A stretch of 64,000 nucleotides of DNA from Streptomyces sp. CB01881. Lineage in GTDB: Bacteria; Actinomycetota; Actinomycetes; Streptomycetales; Streptomycetaceae. The stretch lies in contig NZ_CP026498.1 of the NCBI RefSeq assembly GCF_002953255.1, positions 1,094,693 to 1,158,692 of the forward strand, given 5' to 3'. The notes under the pieces are model-generated. The model did not search any database, was not told the DNA's origin, and was given only the letters and a program-made list of their open reading frames with translations. Every line of letters starts with the position of its first letter. Within the stretch, counting starts at the first letter, position 1. The position numbers and the translations under genes were made by a program. Positions 7,701 to 17,430 of the stretch are shown piece by piece.

Positions 7701-10700
7701 CGGGTCGAAGTCGGCGACGCCGTCGATGAACCCGCCCCACTTGGTGGGGGTCCGGCCGGGCTTGTTCTGCTCCGGGTCGTAGTAGAGCTCGTGGTCCCAG
7801 CGGTCCTCGGGGACCTCGGTGACGAGGTCGCGCCCGGCGGCCATGGCGTCCCAGAGCTCGTCGAGGTCCCTGGCCCCGGGGTAGCGGCCGGAGAGGCCGA
7901 CCACCGCGATGGCGTCCTCCTGCGGCGCGGACCGCCGCTGCGGCGCGTCGTCGGCGGGCTCCCGCCGTACGGGTGCCGCGGTGGCGGCCGTGGCGGCGGG
8001 AGCGGACGGGACCGTGGCGGCGGAGGCGGGCGGCGCGGCGGGGACCGCGGGCGGCGCGGCGGGCGCGGCCGGTTCCGGCGACGCGTCGCGGATGCCCAGC
8101 ACCGACTCCAGCGCGCCCGCGTGGGCGCCGAGGAAGTAGCCGCTCAGGTCGTCGATGGTCTGGTGCTCGAAGAAGAGCGTCTTCGACAGCGAGCCGAAGT
8201 CGGCCTCCAGCCGGTTGGTGACGGCGAGCGCCAGCACCGAGTCGATGCCGAACCGCTCGAACGGCGCCCCGGGGTCGATCCGGTGCGCGGGCACCTGGAT
8301 CACCTCGGCGAGGGTGTTCCTGAGGTACGTGACCAGCTCGGCGCGGACGGCCTTCCGTCCGGCACCCGCGGAGCCTGCGGCGGGCCTGGCCGGCGCAGGC
8401 GCGGGCACGGCCGCGGGCCGGGGCTCCGGCTGCGGGGCCCCGTGCAGCACGGTCCGCCGGATCCTCTCCGCGTCCCCGGCGATCACCAGGACCTGGGTCC
8501 GCGGCGCGCCGAGCGCGGCGTACAGCGCGGCGAGCCCGGTGGCGGTCGGCATGGGCACCATGCCCAGCCGCTCGCGCATCACCGTCTCGGTGGCGGCGTC
8601 GACGCGCATCCCGCCCTCGGCCCAGAGCGGCCAGTCGACGCAGACGGAGGCGCCGGAGCGCAGCCCGCGGGCCACCAGCTCCTGCCGGTGGTGCGTGTAG
8701 GCGTCCTGGAAGGCGTTGGCGGCGGCGTAGTCGGCCTGCCCGGTGTTGCCGAACACCCCGGCCGCACCGGCGCAGACGACCAGGAAGTCCAGCGGGACGT
8801 CCTTGCTGGCCTCGTCCAGGTTGACCAGGCCCGCCACCTTCGGCGCGAGCACCTCCCGGCACTCCTCGGCGGTCTTGCGCCGCAGGAGGCCGTCACGCAG
8901 GACGCCGGCGCTGTGGACGATGCCGTGCAGGGCGCCGTGCTCCTGGACGATCCCCTCGACCAGCGCCCGCACCTCGGCCGCCCGGGCGACGTCCACGCGC
9001 TCGTAGCGGACGTCCGCCCCCTGCGCGCGCCAGCCGTCCAGGACGGCCCGCTGCTCGGGGCGCAGCGCCGAGCGTCCGGCCAGCACGAGGGTGATGCCGT
9101 GCACCGTGGCCATGTCCTGGGCGAACAGGGTCGCGACGCCGCCGAGGCCGCCGGTGACGAGGTAGACCCCGCCGGTCCGCCAGGGCACCCGGGTCTCGGG
9201 CCGGTTGTCGCCCTCGGCCCAGGTCAGCGCCTCGGTGCGGCCGTCGCGGAAGCGCAGGCAGGCCTCGCCGGGGTGGCGGCGTCCGGCGGCGACCCGGCCG
9301 GCGAGCTGCGCGGCGGGCTCGTCCGGGTCGACCAGGACGGCCTGGGCCAGCAGCCGCGGGTCCTCGGCCTGGGCCGACTTCAGGAGGCCGAGCAGGCCCT
9401 GAACGGTCGCCGGCTCCCCCCGGTCGGGGACGACGAGCTGCACCAGCAGCCGCTCCCGGGCCGGGTCGTCCAGCAGGCGCCGGACGTGGGCGAGGGCCTG
9501 CTCGGTGTACTCGGTGAACCGCTCGGCGATCCCCGCGGCGGCGGAGGTCAGGGACAGCACCCGCACCGCCGGGTCCTGGCCGGCCAGCGCGTCGGCGAGG
9601 GCGGGCAGGTCGGGCAGCAGGACGGCGTGCCGGTGCGGTTCGACCGCCGCGGCGCCCGGGGCGGGCTCCCGCCAGGCAGGCACGAAGGCGACCGACTCCA
9701 CCCCGGCGGCCCGGACCACGGGCGTCTCGGCGGCGGCGCCGACCTCGCCGTCCAGGACGCGGTAGGACATGCCCCTGATCCGGGCGCGCACCCCGCCCTG
9801 CTCGTCGCAGAGGTCGATGTCGAGCTTGAAGACCTTGCCGCCGCGCTCGACGCCCGCGCTGTAGCGGATCCAGGCCCACATCGCCTCGGTGCAGGAGCCG
9901 AGCACCTCCAGCTCGTCCAGGGCGAACGGCAGCGAGGGCTTCATGCCGGACACGTCGAGGGTGTCCGCGTCGCCGCCCGCCAGCCCCATGCCGAGCGAGG
10001 CCTGGAGCGTGGAGTCGAGGAGGCTGGGGTGCAGGACGTAGGCGTCCCGGGTGGCGCGCACCGAGGCGGGCAGCTTCAGCTGCACCAGGACCTGGTCACG
10101 GCCGATGTGCAGCCGTTCGATGCCGCGGTGCCCGTCCCCGTAGCTGAAGCCGATGGCCTCGTACGCCGGGTAGAGGCGGTCGGCACCGATCTCGGTCCGG
10201 CCGCAGGCGGCCCGCAGGCCGGGCAGGTCGAGCACGGCCGGGCCGAGGTCCTTGAGGACCACCTGCCCCTGGCTGTGCACCACCGCGGCGCCGGGGGTGT
10301 CGCCGGCCGGGCCGGCGATCTCGTAGTCGGCCTCGTCGTGGCCCCTGGGCACCAGCGAGGTGGTGAGGGTGACGGGCTCCGCGCCGGCGGTCACCGGGCG
10401 CGCCCAGACGACGTTGCGCAGGGCGAGGCCGCGGCCGCCTTGGGCCGGTCCGCCGAGGGTGAGGGCGGCGGCGGCCCGGGCCATCTCCAGGCAGGCGACG
10501 CCGGGCAGGACCTTGTGGCCCTTCACCACGTGGTCGCGGAGGAAGAACTCCTCACCGGTGAACTCGGACCGGTAGCGCCGGGAGCGGAAGTCCGAGACGT
10601 CGGCGTGGAGCAGCGGGTGCGCGGCGGTGTGCTGGCCGGTCGCGGCCGGGAGCGCCGCGGTCTGCGGCTGCGCCTGCGGCACCCAGTACCGCTCGCGGGC

Positions 10701-13700
10701 GAACGGGTAGGTCGGCAGCGGGACGCGGGTGTACTGCCCGTCGGCGAACAGCGCGGCGTAGTCCAGGCCGTAGCCCTGGACGTAGAGGTCCGCGACGGTG
10801 GCGAGCAGTTCGGCGAGGGAGTCGGGGTCGGTGCCCGCCGCCGCCTGCCGGATGCACTCGTTGCCGAAGTTGCGCAGCGCGGCGCGCTCCTGGTTCCCCT
10901 GCGCGGGCACCTCGCCGGCGCAGACGCGCGGGCTCTGGCCCTTGGCCGTCCACAGCCGCAGGTTCTGGACCAGCTCGGCCTGGTCGCGCACGACCAGGGC
11001 CAGCCGGTGCGGCAGGTGCCTGCGGCCGACGAGCAGGGTGAAGCCGATGTCGCCCGGGTCGAGGCCGGGCTGCTGCTCGCAGTGCGCGAGGAGCCGTTCG
11101 GCCTGCTCCTCCAGCTGCTCGGCGGTGCCCGCGGACAGGGTGACGAGGTGCGCGGAGGGCCCGCCGGTGCGGTGGGCCCGGTACGGGGCCTCCTCGATCA
11201 CCAGGTGGGCGTTGGTCCCGCTGACGCCGAAGGAGCTGACGGCGGCGCGGCGGGTGCCGTCTCCCCCGGCCTCCCAGGGGCGGTCCTCGGTGTTCACGTA
11301 GAACGGGCTGTCGGTGAAGTCGATGTGCGCGTTGCCCCGCTCGAAGTTGATCGAGGGCGGGATGCGCCGGTGGCGCAGCGAGAGCAGCACCTTGATGACG
11401 CCGGCGATGCCAGCGGCGGTGATGGTGTGGCCGAGGTTGGACTTGATCGAGCCCAGCGCGCAGTAGTCCCGCTGCTGGGTGTAGTGGCGGAAGGCCCGCT
11501 TGAGCGCCTGGTACTCGATCGGGTCGCCGAGCTTGGTGCCGGTGCCGTGGGCCTCCATCAGCTGGATGTGCTCGGGGTTGATCCCGAACGCGTCGTAGAC
11601 CGAACGCTCCAGCCGCTCCTGGGACTTGGCGCTCGGTGCGGTGATCCCGTTCGACGCGCCGTCCTGGTTGACGCCGGAGCCGCTGATGACGCCGTGGATG
11701 TGGTCCCCGTCGGCGAGCGCGTCGCTGAGCCGCTTGAGGACGACGACGCCCGCGCCCTCGCCGGGGACGAAGCCGTCGGCGCGGTCGTCGAAGGTGTGGC
11801 AGCGGCCGCTCGCGGAGAGCATGCCGGCCTGTCCGGCGATCACCCAGAACTTGGGTGTGGTCTGGATGGCGACACCGCCGGCGATGGCCATCTCGGTCTC
11901 GCCGCCCCACAGGCCCTGGCAGGCGAGGTGGATGGCCACCAACGAGCTGGAGCACGCGGTGTCGACGGAGATCGCCGGGCCCTGGAGGTCCAGGTAGTAG
12001 GAGATCCGCGCCGGCATCGCCGAGAGCGCGTTGCCCCACATGGACTGCGGCGGCGCCTCGCCGCCGAACAGCTGCGCGTAGCCGCTCTCCTGGCAGCCGA
12101 CGTAGACGCCGACCTTGCGGCCCCGGGTGCCGGCGCCCGCGTAGCCGGCGTCCTCCAGCGCCTTCCAGGACTCCTCCAGGAACACCCGCTGCTGGGGGTC
12201 CATGTAGGTCGCCTCGACGCCGGAGATGTTGAAGAACGTCGGGTCGAAGCGGTCGATGTCGTCGATGAAGCTGCCGTGTTCGCAGCGCTGCGCGCCCTCG
12301 GGGTGGTAGCCCGACATGTCCCAGCGCGAGATCTTCTCGATCAGGTCGTGGCCCTGCGCCAGGTGCTCCCAGAGCTGCTCGACGCCGGGCGAGCCGCCGA
12401 ACCGGCCGCTCATGCCGACGATGGCGATCGGCTCCTTGTGCAGCGGGCCCGCCGGCTCGTGCGGTGCCCGCGCGGGAACCCGGGCCTGCTGGGCCTGCGG
12501 CGCGACGGCCGGCTGCGGGGCCGCGGGGTGTGCCGCCGGGAGCGGGGCGGGCTCGGCGGCCGGGGCGCGCAGCGCGGCAGGGAGCGAGGCGGTGGCCTCC
12601 GCGCGGTGGGCGCCGGCGATGTACCGGGCCAGCCGGTTCACCGAGCCGTGGTCGAAGAGGTCGGTGGTGGCCAGGTCGATGCCGATCTTCCGGTTGATCT
12701 CCTGGATGAGCTGCACGCCGATGATCGAGTCGATGCCGTAGTCCATGAAGGCGTCGTCCGCGGAGATCTGCGTCCGGTCGACCTTCAGGGAGAGCTTCAG
12801 TTGCTCGAAGATGACGTCCTTGACGTGCTGTTCCAGCACCTCGTCCGTGACCGCCGGTGTGCGGGCCCCGGTCCGCGCGGGGCGGTGCGCCGGGGCCTCG
12901 GGGCGGGCCGGGGCGTCCTGCGCGTCGGCGGCCCGCGCGGCGCCCCCGTCGGCGGGGGCGCCCGCGAGCTCCTGGCGGATCAGCCCGTCGCTGTCGGCCG
13001 CGATCACCTGGTGGCCCAGGTCGTGCAGCCGCTGCGCGGGGAACGACACCGCGCCGAAGCCCTCCTCGTCGAGCACCTCCTCCCAGGACTCGGGGGTCAG
13101 GCCCGGGCAGCCCGGGATGCGCAGCTCGGTGTCCTCGTACAGCCACCAGCCTTCGAGCAGGCCGAAGGTCAGGTGGGTGAAGAGCGAGTGCGAGGAGAGC
13201 TCGTTGGCGAGCAGGACGCCGTTCTCCTTCAGCGCGCCCTTGGCGTTGCGCAGCGTCCGGCGGATGTCCTTGGTGGCGTGCAGCACGTTGGTGGCGAGCA
13301 CGATGTCGTAGGAGCCCGGCTCGACGTCCTGGCCGGCCAGCGGCGCCTCGACGTTGAAGATCCGGTAGTCGAGGTACGGGTACCTGGGCCCGTACTCCTT
13401 CTCCGCGTACATCAGGAAGGACTTGGAGAGGTCGGTGTAGCAGTACGTCTCGACGTGGGCGGCGAAGGGTTCGAGCCGCTCGAAGACCTTCACGCTCCCG
13501 CCGCCGGTGCCCGCGCCGATCTCCAGCAGGCGGATCCGCGCCGACGGGTCGCAGCGCACGATCTCCCGCACGATGCCGGCCACCGCGTCGGCCATGATGC
13601 CGTTGAAGGTGTCGGTGACGGGGTTGTTCTTGTAGATCCCCTCGACCAGCTCCATCGAGGAGTTGGGGAACATGACGTCGGTGGCGAGCACCTCGCCGGT

Positions 13701-14150
13701 CAGGATCCGCGGCAGGGCGCGCAGCATGGCGTCGAGGAGCACGACCTGCGCGCGCAGGTCGGCGTTGCGCGACCACTGCGCGCTGCGCTCCTCCCACTCC
13801 GCCCAGACGTCGCGGCTGCTGACCGCGTGCACCGGGCGGGCCTGTGCGGCGTCGCCGTGCAGGTAGCCGCGGTCGAGGAGCTGGCGGACGGACTCGTCCA
13901 GCCAGCGCCGCAGCTCCTCGCCGAGCGGCAGGCGGGGGGCGGCGTCCGAGAAGAGGCCCACGCTCTGCAGCTGGCTGAGCAGCAGGCGGCTCAGCAGGTC
14001 GTCGTCGACCAGGGTGTCCGCGGTGCCGTCGGCGGCCTCGACGGCCGGGGCCGCCGTGCCGTCCGCGATCTCCCGGCAGAGGCGGGCCAGGGGAACCCGT
14101 GTACCGCTGCGGGCGGTGGTGATGGCTTCGCGCCGGATGATGTGCTGCAT
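4782..14150 (-). CDS. Terminal trans-AT PKS: MT-ACP-KS-DH-KR0-ACP-KS0-ACP-TE
   Basis: A 3122-residue protein that ends the assembly line. Approximate domains: C-methyltransferase 1-390 (EIGAGTGGGS near 210), ACP 430-517 (DYGIDSI), KS 572-990 (TACSSS, HGTGT, SNLGHT all present), DH 1175-1460 (His in DHVVKGHKVLPG, DSTLQ), KR 1485-1905, ACP 1935-2020, KS 2078-2515, ACP 2712-2787 (GFSSIL) and thioesterase 2800-3100 (Ser in GYSLGG, His in SSNHFVIL). The KR has Gly in the catalytic Ser position and a damaged cofactor loop. The second KS lacks both His residues. The first MT-ACP completes a module begun on the previous protein. ATG 14150 lies one base after the upstream stop, with AGGGGGG 11 nt before it. 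The C-terminus is an unusual Arg/Lys/Ser tail. Confidence 0.96.
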   Translation of the reverse strand: MQHIIRREAITTARSGTRVPLARLCREIADGTAAPAVEAADGTADTLVDDDLLSRLLLSQLQSVGLFSDAAPRLPLGEELRRWLDESVRQLLDRGYLHGDAAQARPVHAVSSRDVWAEWEERSAQWSRNADLRAQVVLLDAMLRALPRILTGEVLATDVMFPNSSMELVEGIYKNNPVTDTFNGIMADAVAGIVREIVRCDPSARIRLLEIGAGTGGGSVKVFERLEPFAAHVETYCYTDLSKSFLMYAEKEYGPRYPYLDYRIFNVEAPLAGQDVEPGSYDIVLATNVLHATKDIRRTLRNAKGALKENGVLLANELSSHSLFTHLTFGLLEGWWLYEDTELRIPGCPGLTPESWEEVLDEEGFGAVSFPAQRLHDLGHQVIAADSDGLIRQELAGAPADGGAARAADAQDAPARPEAPAHRPARTGARTPAVTDEVLEQHVKDVIFEQLKLSLKVDRTQISADDAFMDYGIDSIIGVQLIQEINRKIGIDLATTDLFDHGSVNRLARYIAGAHRAEATASLPAALRAPAAEPAPLPAAHPAAPQPAVAPQAQQARVPARAPHEPAGPLHKEPIAIVGMSGRFGGSPGVEQLWEHLAQGHDLIEKISRWDMSGYHPEGAQRCEHGSFIDDIDRFDPTFFNISGVEATYMDPQQRVFLEESWKALEDAGYAGAGTRGRKVGVYVGCQESGYAQLFGGEAPPQSMWGNALSAMPARISYYLDLQGPAISVDTACSSSLVAIHLACQGLWGGETEMAIAGGVAIQTTPKFWVIAGQAGMLSASGRCHTFDDRADGFVPGEGAGVVVLKRLSDALADGDHIHGVISGSGVNQDGASNGITAPSAKSQERLERSVYDAFGINPEHIQLMEAHGTGTKLGDPIEYQALKRAFRHYTQQRDYCALGSIKSNLGHTITAAGIAGVIKVLLSLRHRRIPPSINFERGNAHIDFTDSPFYVNTEDRPWEAGGDGTRRAAVSSFGVSGTNAHLVIEEAPYRAHRTGGPSAHLVTLSAGTAEQLEEQAERLLAHCEQQPGLDPGDIGFTLLVGRRHLPHRLALVVRDQAELVQNLRLWTAKGQSPRVCAGEVPAQGNQERAALRNFGNECIRQAAAGTDPDSLAELLATVADLYVQGYGLDYAALFADGQYTRVPLPTYPFARERYWVPQAQPQTAALPAATGQHTAAHPLLHADVSDFRSRRYRSEFTGEEFFLRDHVVKGHKVLPGVACLEMARAAAALTLGGPAQGGRGLALRNVVWARPVTAGAEPVTLTTSLVPRGHDEADYEIAGPAGDTPGAAVVHSQGQVVLKDLGPAVLDLPGLRAACGRTEIGADRLYPAYEAIGFSYGDGHRGIERLHIGRDQVLVQLKLPASVRATRDAYVLHPSLLDSTLQASLGMGLAGGDADTLDVSGMKPSLPFALDELEVLGSCTEAMWAWIRYSAGVERGGKVFKLDIDLCDEQGGVRARIRGMSYRVLDGEVGAAAETPVVRAAGVESVAFVPAWREPAPGAAAVEPHRHAVLLPDLPALADALAGQDPAVRVLSLTSAAAGIAERFTEYTEQALAHVRRLLDDPARERLLVQLVVPDRGEPATVQGLLGLLKSAQAEDPRLLAQAVLVDPDEPAAQLAGRVAAGRRHPGEACLRFRDGRTEALTWAEGDNRPETRVPWRTGGVYLVTGGLGGVATLFAQDMATVHGITLVLAGRSALRPEQRAVLDGWRAQGADVRYERVDVARAAEVRALVEGIVQEHGALHGIVHSAGVLRDGLLRRKTAEECREVLAPKVAGLVNLDEASKDVPLDFLVVCAGAAGVFGNTGQADYAAANAFQDAYTHHRQELVARGLRSGASVCVDWPLWAEGGMRVDAATETVMRERLGMVPMPTATGLAALYAALGAPRTQVLVIAGDAERIRRTVLHGAPQPEPRPAAVPAPAPARPAAGSAGAGRKAVRAELVTYLRNTLAEVIQVPAHRIDPGAPFERFGIDSVLALAVTNRLEADFGSLSKTLFFEHQTIDDLSGYFLGAHAGALESVLGIRDASPEPAAPAAPPAVPAAPPASAATVPSAPAATAATAAPVRREPADDAPQRRSAPQEDAIAVVGLSGRYPGARDLDELWDAMAAGRDLVTEVPEDRWDHELYYDPEQNKPGRTPTKWGGFIDGVADFDPLFFNVSPREAAITDPQTRLFLECVWNLLEGSGYTRERLRTAYGSRVGVYVGAMYQQYQLLSSDIVHESITSVMSYSAIANRVSHFFDLQGPSLAVDTTCSSSLVAIHMACEELRRGGCDMMIAGGVNLTLHPKKFLGLSLTGLTGSDPGSRAFLDGDGFLPAEGVGAVLLKPLARAVSDGDEILAVIRSSATNHKGRTNGPMVPSPDRQAELIEENLERAGVHPRTVGYVEASANGSQLGDAIEFAALRKVFGRHTQDEGFCALGTVKSSFGNAEAASGIAQLSKVALQLKHRRLVPFVGQGGLNPGVQPAGTAFYLPREAQPWHRPVVDVDGQEREYPRRATISAFGAGGSNAHLVVEEYVPEQSVADGHEDDRAPQVVVLSARNEGRLKAVAERLLEFVNAQDGLSLADLAHTLQSGREAMDARLALVAGSTGELVAGLGHYLAGTAGQAPVPLFTGDARREDSELGALLSGRVGDAVVRELLAENRPENVALFWARGGNVPWEALPREGRAPRMLRTLPTYPFDRKRYWVPQGEPSAPVPAPAPVVPAPAGNGQAAPAGTGAAERLTVLVADLLGVPADALDLDAPLQDLGFSSILAMQLVKGIQTEVDPAADLQALADCRSTRDLVRRFGSAVPSAAAAAGAAQPQARFPEVIRLNAVTEGRPVFWFHGGLGGLEVYGAVADAFGRPFHGIQARGWMSDAEPLNGITAMAAHYAHIIRTVQPEGPYDLGGYSLGGLLAYEVTRQLQEQGETVETIVMVDAMYGDRVKEMTMSRKDMVLQQVNALLFAAVRPAPENFADAFIAAAEVDWSQGDDELLDRLIAVAQQRGLGGSAEALRALVEQNVRVQEAYGVLEYDVRPLARPESVTCFYFRNKSGLFYGELEPVFSTQEDGTALDQVNYWEEWQQQLPNFHRTDVDSSNHFVILSDPKSLSAIRSFCELFYSGSREEKRIAAAKTWVGRRRRSSRSKK
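4850..7920 (-). other. PKS terminal module N: KS0-ACP-TE
   Basis: KS Cys 7404-7406 (DTTCSSS) is kept. The HGTGT His is Ser (7002-7004, EASANGS) and the NIGH His is Asn (6882-6884, SFGNAE), so it should transfer but not extend. ACP Ser 5910-5912. TE Ser 5493-5495 and His 4929-4931. This is the release step. Confidence 0.9.
8090..12440 (-). other. PKS module M: KS-DH-KR0-ACP
   Basis: KS Cys 11952-11954 with HGTGT and SNLGHT. DH His 10530-10532 and LLDSTLQ. In the KR, Tyr is at 8727-8729 and YAAAN is kept, but the catalytic Ser position is Gly (8766-8768, reading CAGAAG) and the cofactor loop reads TGGLGGVA. ACP Ser 8238-8240. The KR is probably inactive. Confidence 0.86.
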
Positions 14151-17100
14151 GTTACGAGTTACCCCCCTGAGCCTTGACCAGGCCGAGCTGGTCGAACGTG
14201 CCGGAAAGAAGGACGTCGAGGGCCGCCATGCCGTCGGCGGGCTCGATCGAGGCTGCGCCGGCCCTGCTCATCCGCTCCTGGTACTCCTGGGAGGCGACGA
14301 TGCCGACGCTGCCCCAGTAGCCCCAGTTCATGGTCTTCACGGGGGCGGAGAGAGCGGAGCCGAGCCGGTGGGCGTAGGCGTCCTTGAAGACGGAGCCGGC
14401 CACGTAGTTGCACTGCCCGGGTGCCTTGAGGAACGAGTTCATCGAGGAGAAGAACAGGACGAAGTCCAGCGGCTCGGTCCGGAAGACCTGCACCAGCCGC
14501 ACGCTGACGTCGACCTTGGCGCTGACGGCGGCGCGGAAGCGCCCCTCGTCCATCCGCTCCAGGCTCTGGTCGAGCAGGACGATCGCCGAGTGGATCACGC
14601 CGTGGATGACGGGGTGGCTCTGCTTGATGTGCTCGTAGGCGCCCTGCAGTGACTCCCGGTCGGCGGCGTCGGCCTGCACGTAGCGGGGCTCCGGGCCCAG
14701 CCGGCCCAGCCGGCCCAGCTTCTCGCGGATCGCCGCGTCCTCGGCCCGGCGGCCGATCCAGACGACCTGCGCGCCGTAGGTGCGGATCATGTGCTCGGTC
14801 CACGCCTCGCCGATGCCGCCGGCGCCGCCGATCACCACGTACGTGCCGCCCTGCCGGTACACCGGGTTACCACCCTGCGCGGTGTCCCCGGCGGTGTCCC
14901 GGTCAGTGTCCCGGGCGGTCTCCTGGATCGGGAGGAGCGCCTGCTGGTACCAGCGCCTGCGGCGGTACGCCCGGACGCTGCCGCGGTCCTCGCAGGGCAG
15001 CGCGAACAGCTCCGCGAGCGGCCAGTCGTACCCCTTGTCGAGGTCGGCCAGGCGCACGTTCCAGCCCGGGTACTCCTTGGCCACCGAGCCGAGCAGGCCG
15101 TGCAGGCCGGCGTGGGTCGGGTCGACGGTGTCGCTGCGCCGCACCGGCAGGCTCTGCTCGGTGACGACGGTCAGGTCGAGCGTGCGGCGGCCGTAACCGA
15201 GGCTCAGCAGCGCCTTCAGCGTGCGGAAGCAGGCATACAGCCCGCCCTCCTGTGCCTCGACCAGCGCGTCCTCCGTGACGGCCGGCGGGGTCTGCTGCTG
15301 GGGTGCCAGCCAGACCAGGTGGGCGACGGGGTCGCCGGCGGCGTCGAGCCGGGCGGCGATCGTCTCCACGGTGTCCGCGGGTGAGACGGCCAGGCGCTCG
15401 GCGCCCGGGTGGACGGTGCGGATCCGCTCCCAGTGCTCCTGCTCGCCGCCGACCACCAGGACGCGGCCGTCCGCGGCGGCGGGGGTCTGCGGGGCGGGCT
15501 TCGGGACGACGTCCCAGACCGGCTTCAGCAGGATGTTCGCCGCGGCCGACGGGTCGGCGGCGGGGACGGGTGCGGCCGCGGGCGCCGGGGTGGGCGCGGG
15601 CGCGGCGGGCGCCGGGGTGCCCACATCGGCGGGCACATCGCTGCCCGCGTCGGCGGGAGCCGGGGTGAACCAGTAGCTCTCGCGGGCGAAGGGGTACGTG
15701 GGCAGCGGGACCCTGCGGGGCCGCTCGTCCGCGTACAGCTGCGCCCAGTCGACGGCCGTGCCGGTCACCCAGAGCCCGGCCAGCCGCTCGCTCTCCGCCG
15801 CGGACGGCGCACCGCCCGGGGCCGCCTGGGGGACGTGCACGGCGCCCCTCCCCCGGCCCTTGGCGGCCTGACCGGTGAGGACACCGTCCGCCCGGCCCTG
15901 CGCGGAGTACCGCGTCAGCTTCTCCGCCAGCTCCCCGAGGGTGGCGGCGACCAGCGCCAGACGCCGCGTCATGGCCTCGCGGCCCACCTGGAGCGAGAAC
16001 GCGAGGTCCCGCGGGTCCACCGACGGGTGCGCCCGGACGTGGTCGCCGAGTCGTGCGGCGGCGGTCCTGAGCTGCTCCTCGCTCCTCGCCGAGAGGACGA
16101 AGACGCGGGGGACGTGCGCCGGCTCCGGCGCGGCGGACCCGGCGCCCTCGTCGTACTCCTCCAGCACGAGGTGGGCGTTGGTGCCGCTGAAGCCGAAGGA
16201 GCTCACGGCCGCGCGCCGCGCGGTGCCGGCCTCCGTCTTCCAGGGCGTCAGGGCGGTGTTGACGTAGAACGGCGAGCGCTCGAAGTCGAAGTGCTCGTTG
16301 TGGCGCTCGAAGTTGAGCGTCGGCACCAGGTGCTTCTGCTGCATGCAGAGCACGGCCTTCTGGATGGAGGCGATGCCCGCGGCCGCGGAGGTGTGCCCGA
16401 GGTTGCTCTTCACCGAGCCGATCGCGCAGTAGCCGACCTTGTCGGTGTGCTCGCGGTAGACCGTGCCCAGCGCCTCCAGCTCGATGGGGTCGCCCAGCTT
16501 GGTGCCGGTGCCGTGCATCTCGACGTAGCCGATCCCGGCCGGGTCGATGCCGTGGCGCCCGTAGACGTCGCGCTCCAGCTCCATCTGGCTCATCACGCTC
16601 GGCGCGGTGATGCCGTTGGTCTTGCCGTCCTGGTTGATGCCCGAGCCGAGGATGACGCCGTGGACGTGGTCCCCGTCGCGCACCGCGTCGTCGAGCCGCT
16701 TCAGGACGAGGGCACCCACGCCCTCCCCGGGCACGAAGCCGTCGGCGCCGTTGTCGAAGGTCTTGCAGCGGCCGTCCGGCGAGAGCATCCCGGCGCCGCA
16801 CATGCTGATGTACGCCTCGGGGCTCAGGTAGAGGGTGACCCCGCCGACCAGGGCCATGTCGATCTCGCCGCCCTTGAGCGCCTGGGAGGCCAGGTGGGTC
16901 GCGACGAGCGAGGAGGAGCAGGCCGTGTCCAGGGCGATGGCCGGGCCCTTGAGGTTGAGGAAGTAGGCGATCCGGCCGGCCGTGATGGCGTTGCTGTTGC
17001 TGGTGGCCGAACTGGCGTCCGCGCCCTGCTTCTGCATGAGCATGCTGTACTCGTTGCTCATGATCCCCAGGTAGACGCCGCACTTCTCACCGCTCAGCGC

Positions 17101-17430
17101 CCGCGGGTCGTACCCCGCGTCCTCGAAGGCGTGGTACGCCTCCTGGAGGAAGAGGCGCTGCTGCGGGTCCATCGCCTCGGCCTCGGCCGGCGGGATGTTG
17201 AAGAACAGCGGGTCGAAGACGTCGATGTCGTCGAGGTCGCCCATCGACCGGCAGTAGACCTTGCCCTTCTGGCTCGGGCGGGGGTCGTAGTACTCGTCGA
17301 CGTCCCAGCGGGACTTGGGGATCTCCCGGACGCAGTCGCGCCCGTTCGCCAGGTTGTCCCAGTACTCGGCCAGGTTCTCCGAGCGGGGGTAGCGCCCGGC
17401 CATGCCGACGATCGCGATCGCGTCACCGCG
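12590..17430 (-). other. PKS module L, split: KS-KR // MT-ACP
   Basis: KS Cys 16918-16920 with EMHGTGT. KR has IGGAGGIG near 14830 and CNYVAGS near 14405, and ends one protein. The MT (EIGAGTGGGS near 13515) and ACP (Ser 12726-12728) start the next, one base later. Predicted output: alpha-methyl beta-hydroxyl. Confidence 0.87.

Noticed and set aside
5457..14177. Very long open frames on the plus strand opposite each PKS gene (also about 15.4-23.9, 23.4-32.8, 34.3-46.7 and 46.7-60.4 kb)
   Set aside because: They are mirror frames caused by GC-rich codon bias. Their translations are low-complexity Arg/Gly/Ala/Val-rich with no domain motifs, while the minus strand gives uninterrupted PKS domains.
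14390..14420. Loss of Asn in the KR YxxxN motif (NYVAGS here, NYVCGC near 55.93 kb)
   Set aside because: From memory, KRs that precede methyltransferases in trans-AT PKSs often have this pattern, and FSS and Tyr are kept. I do not call them inactive.
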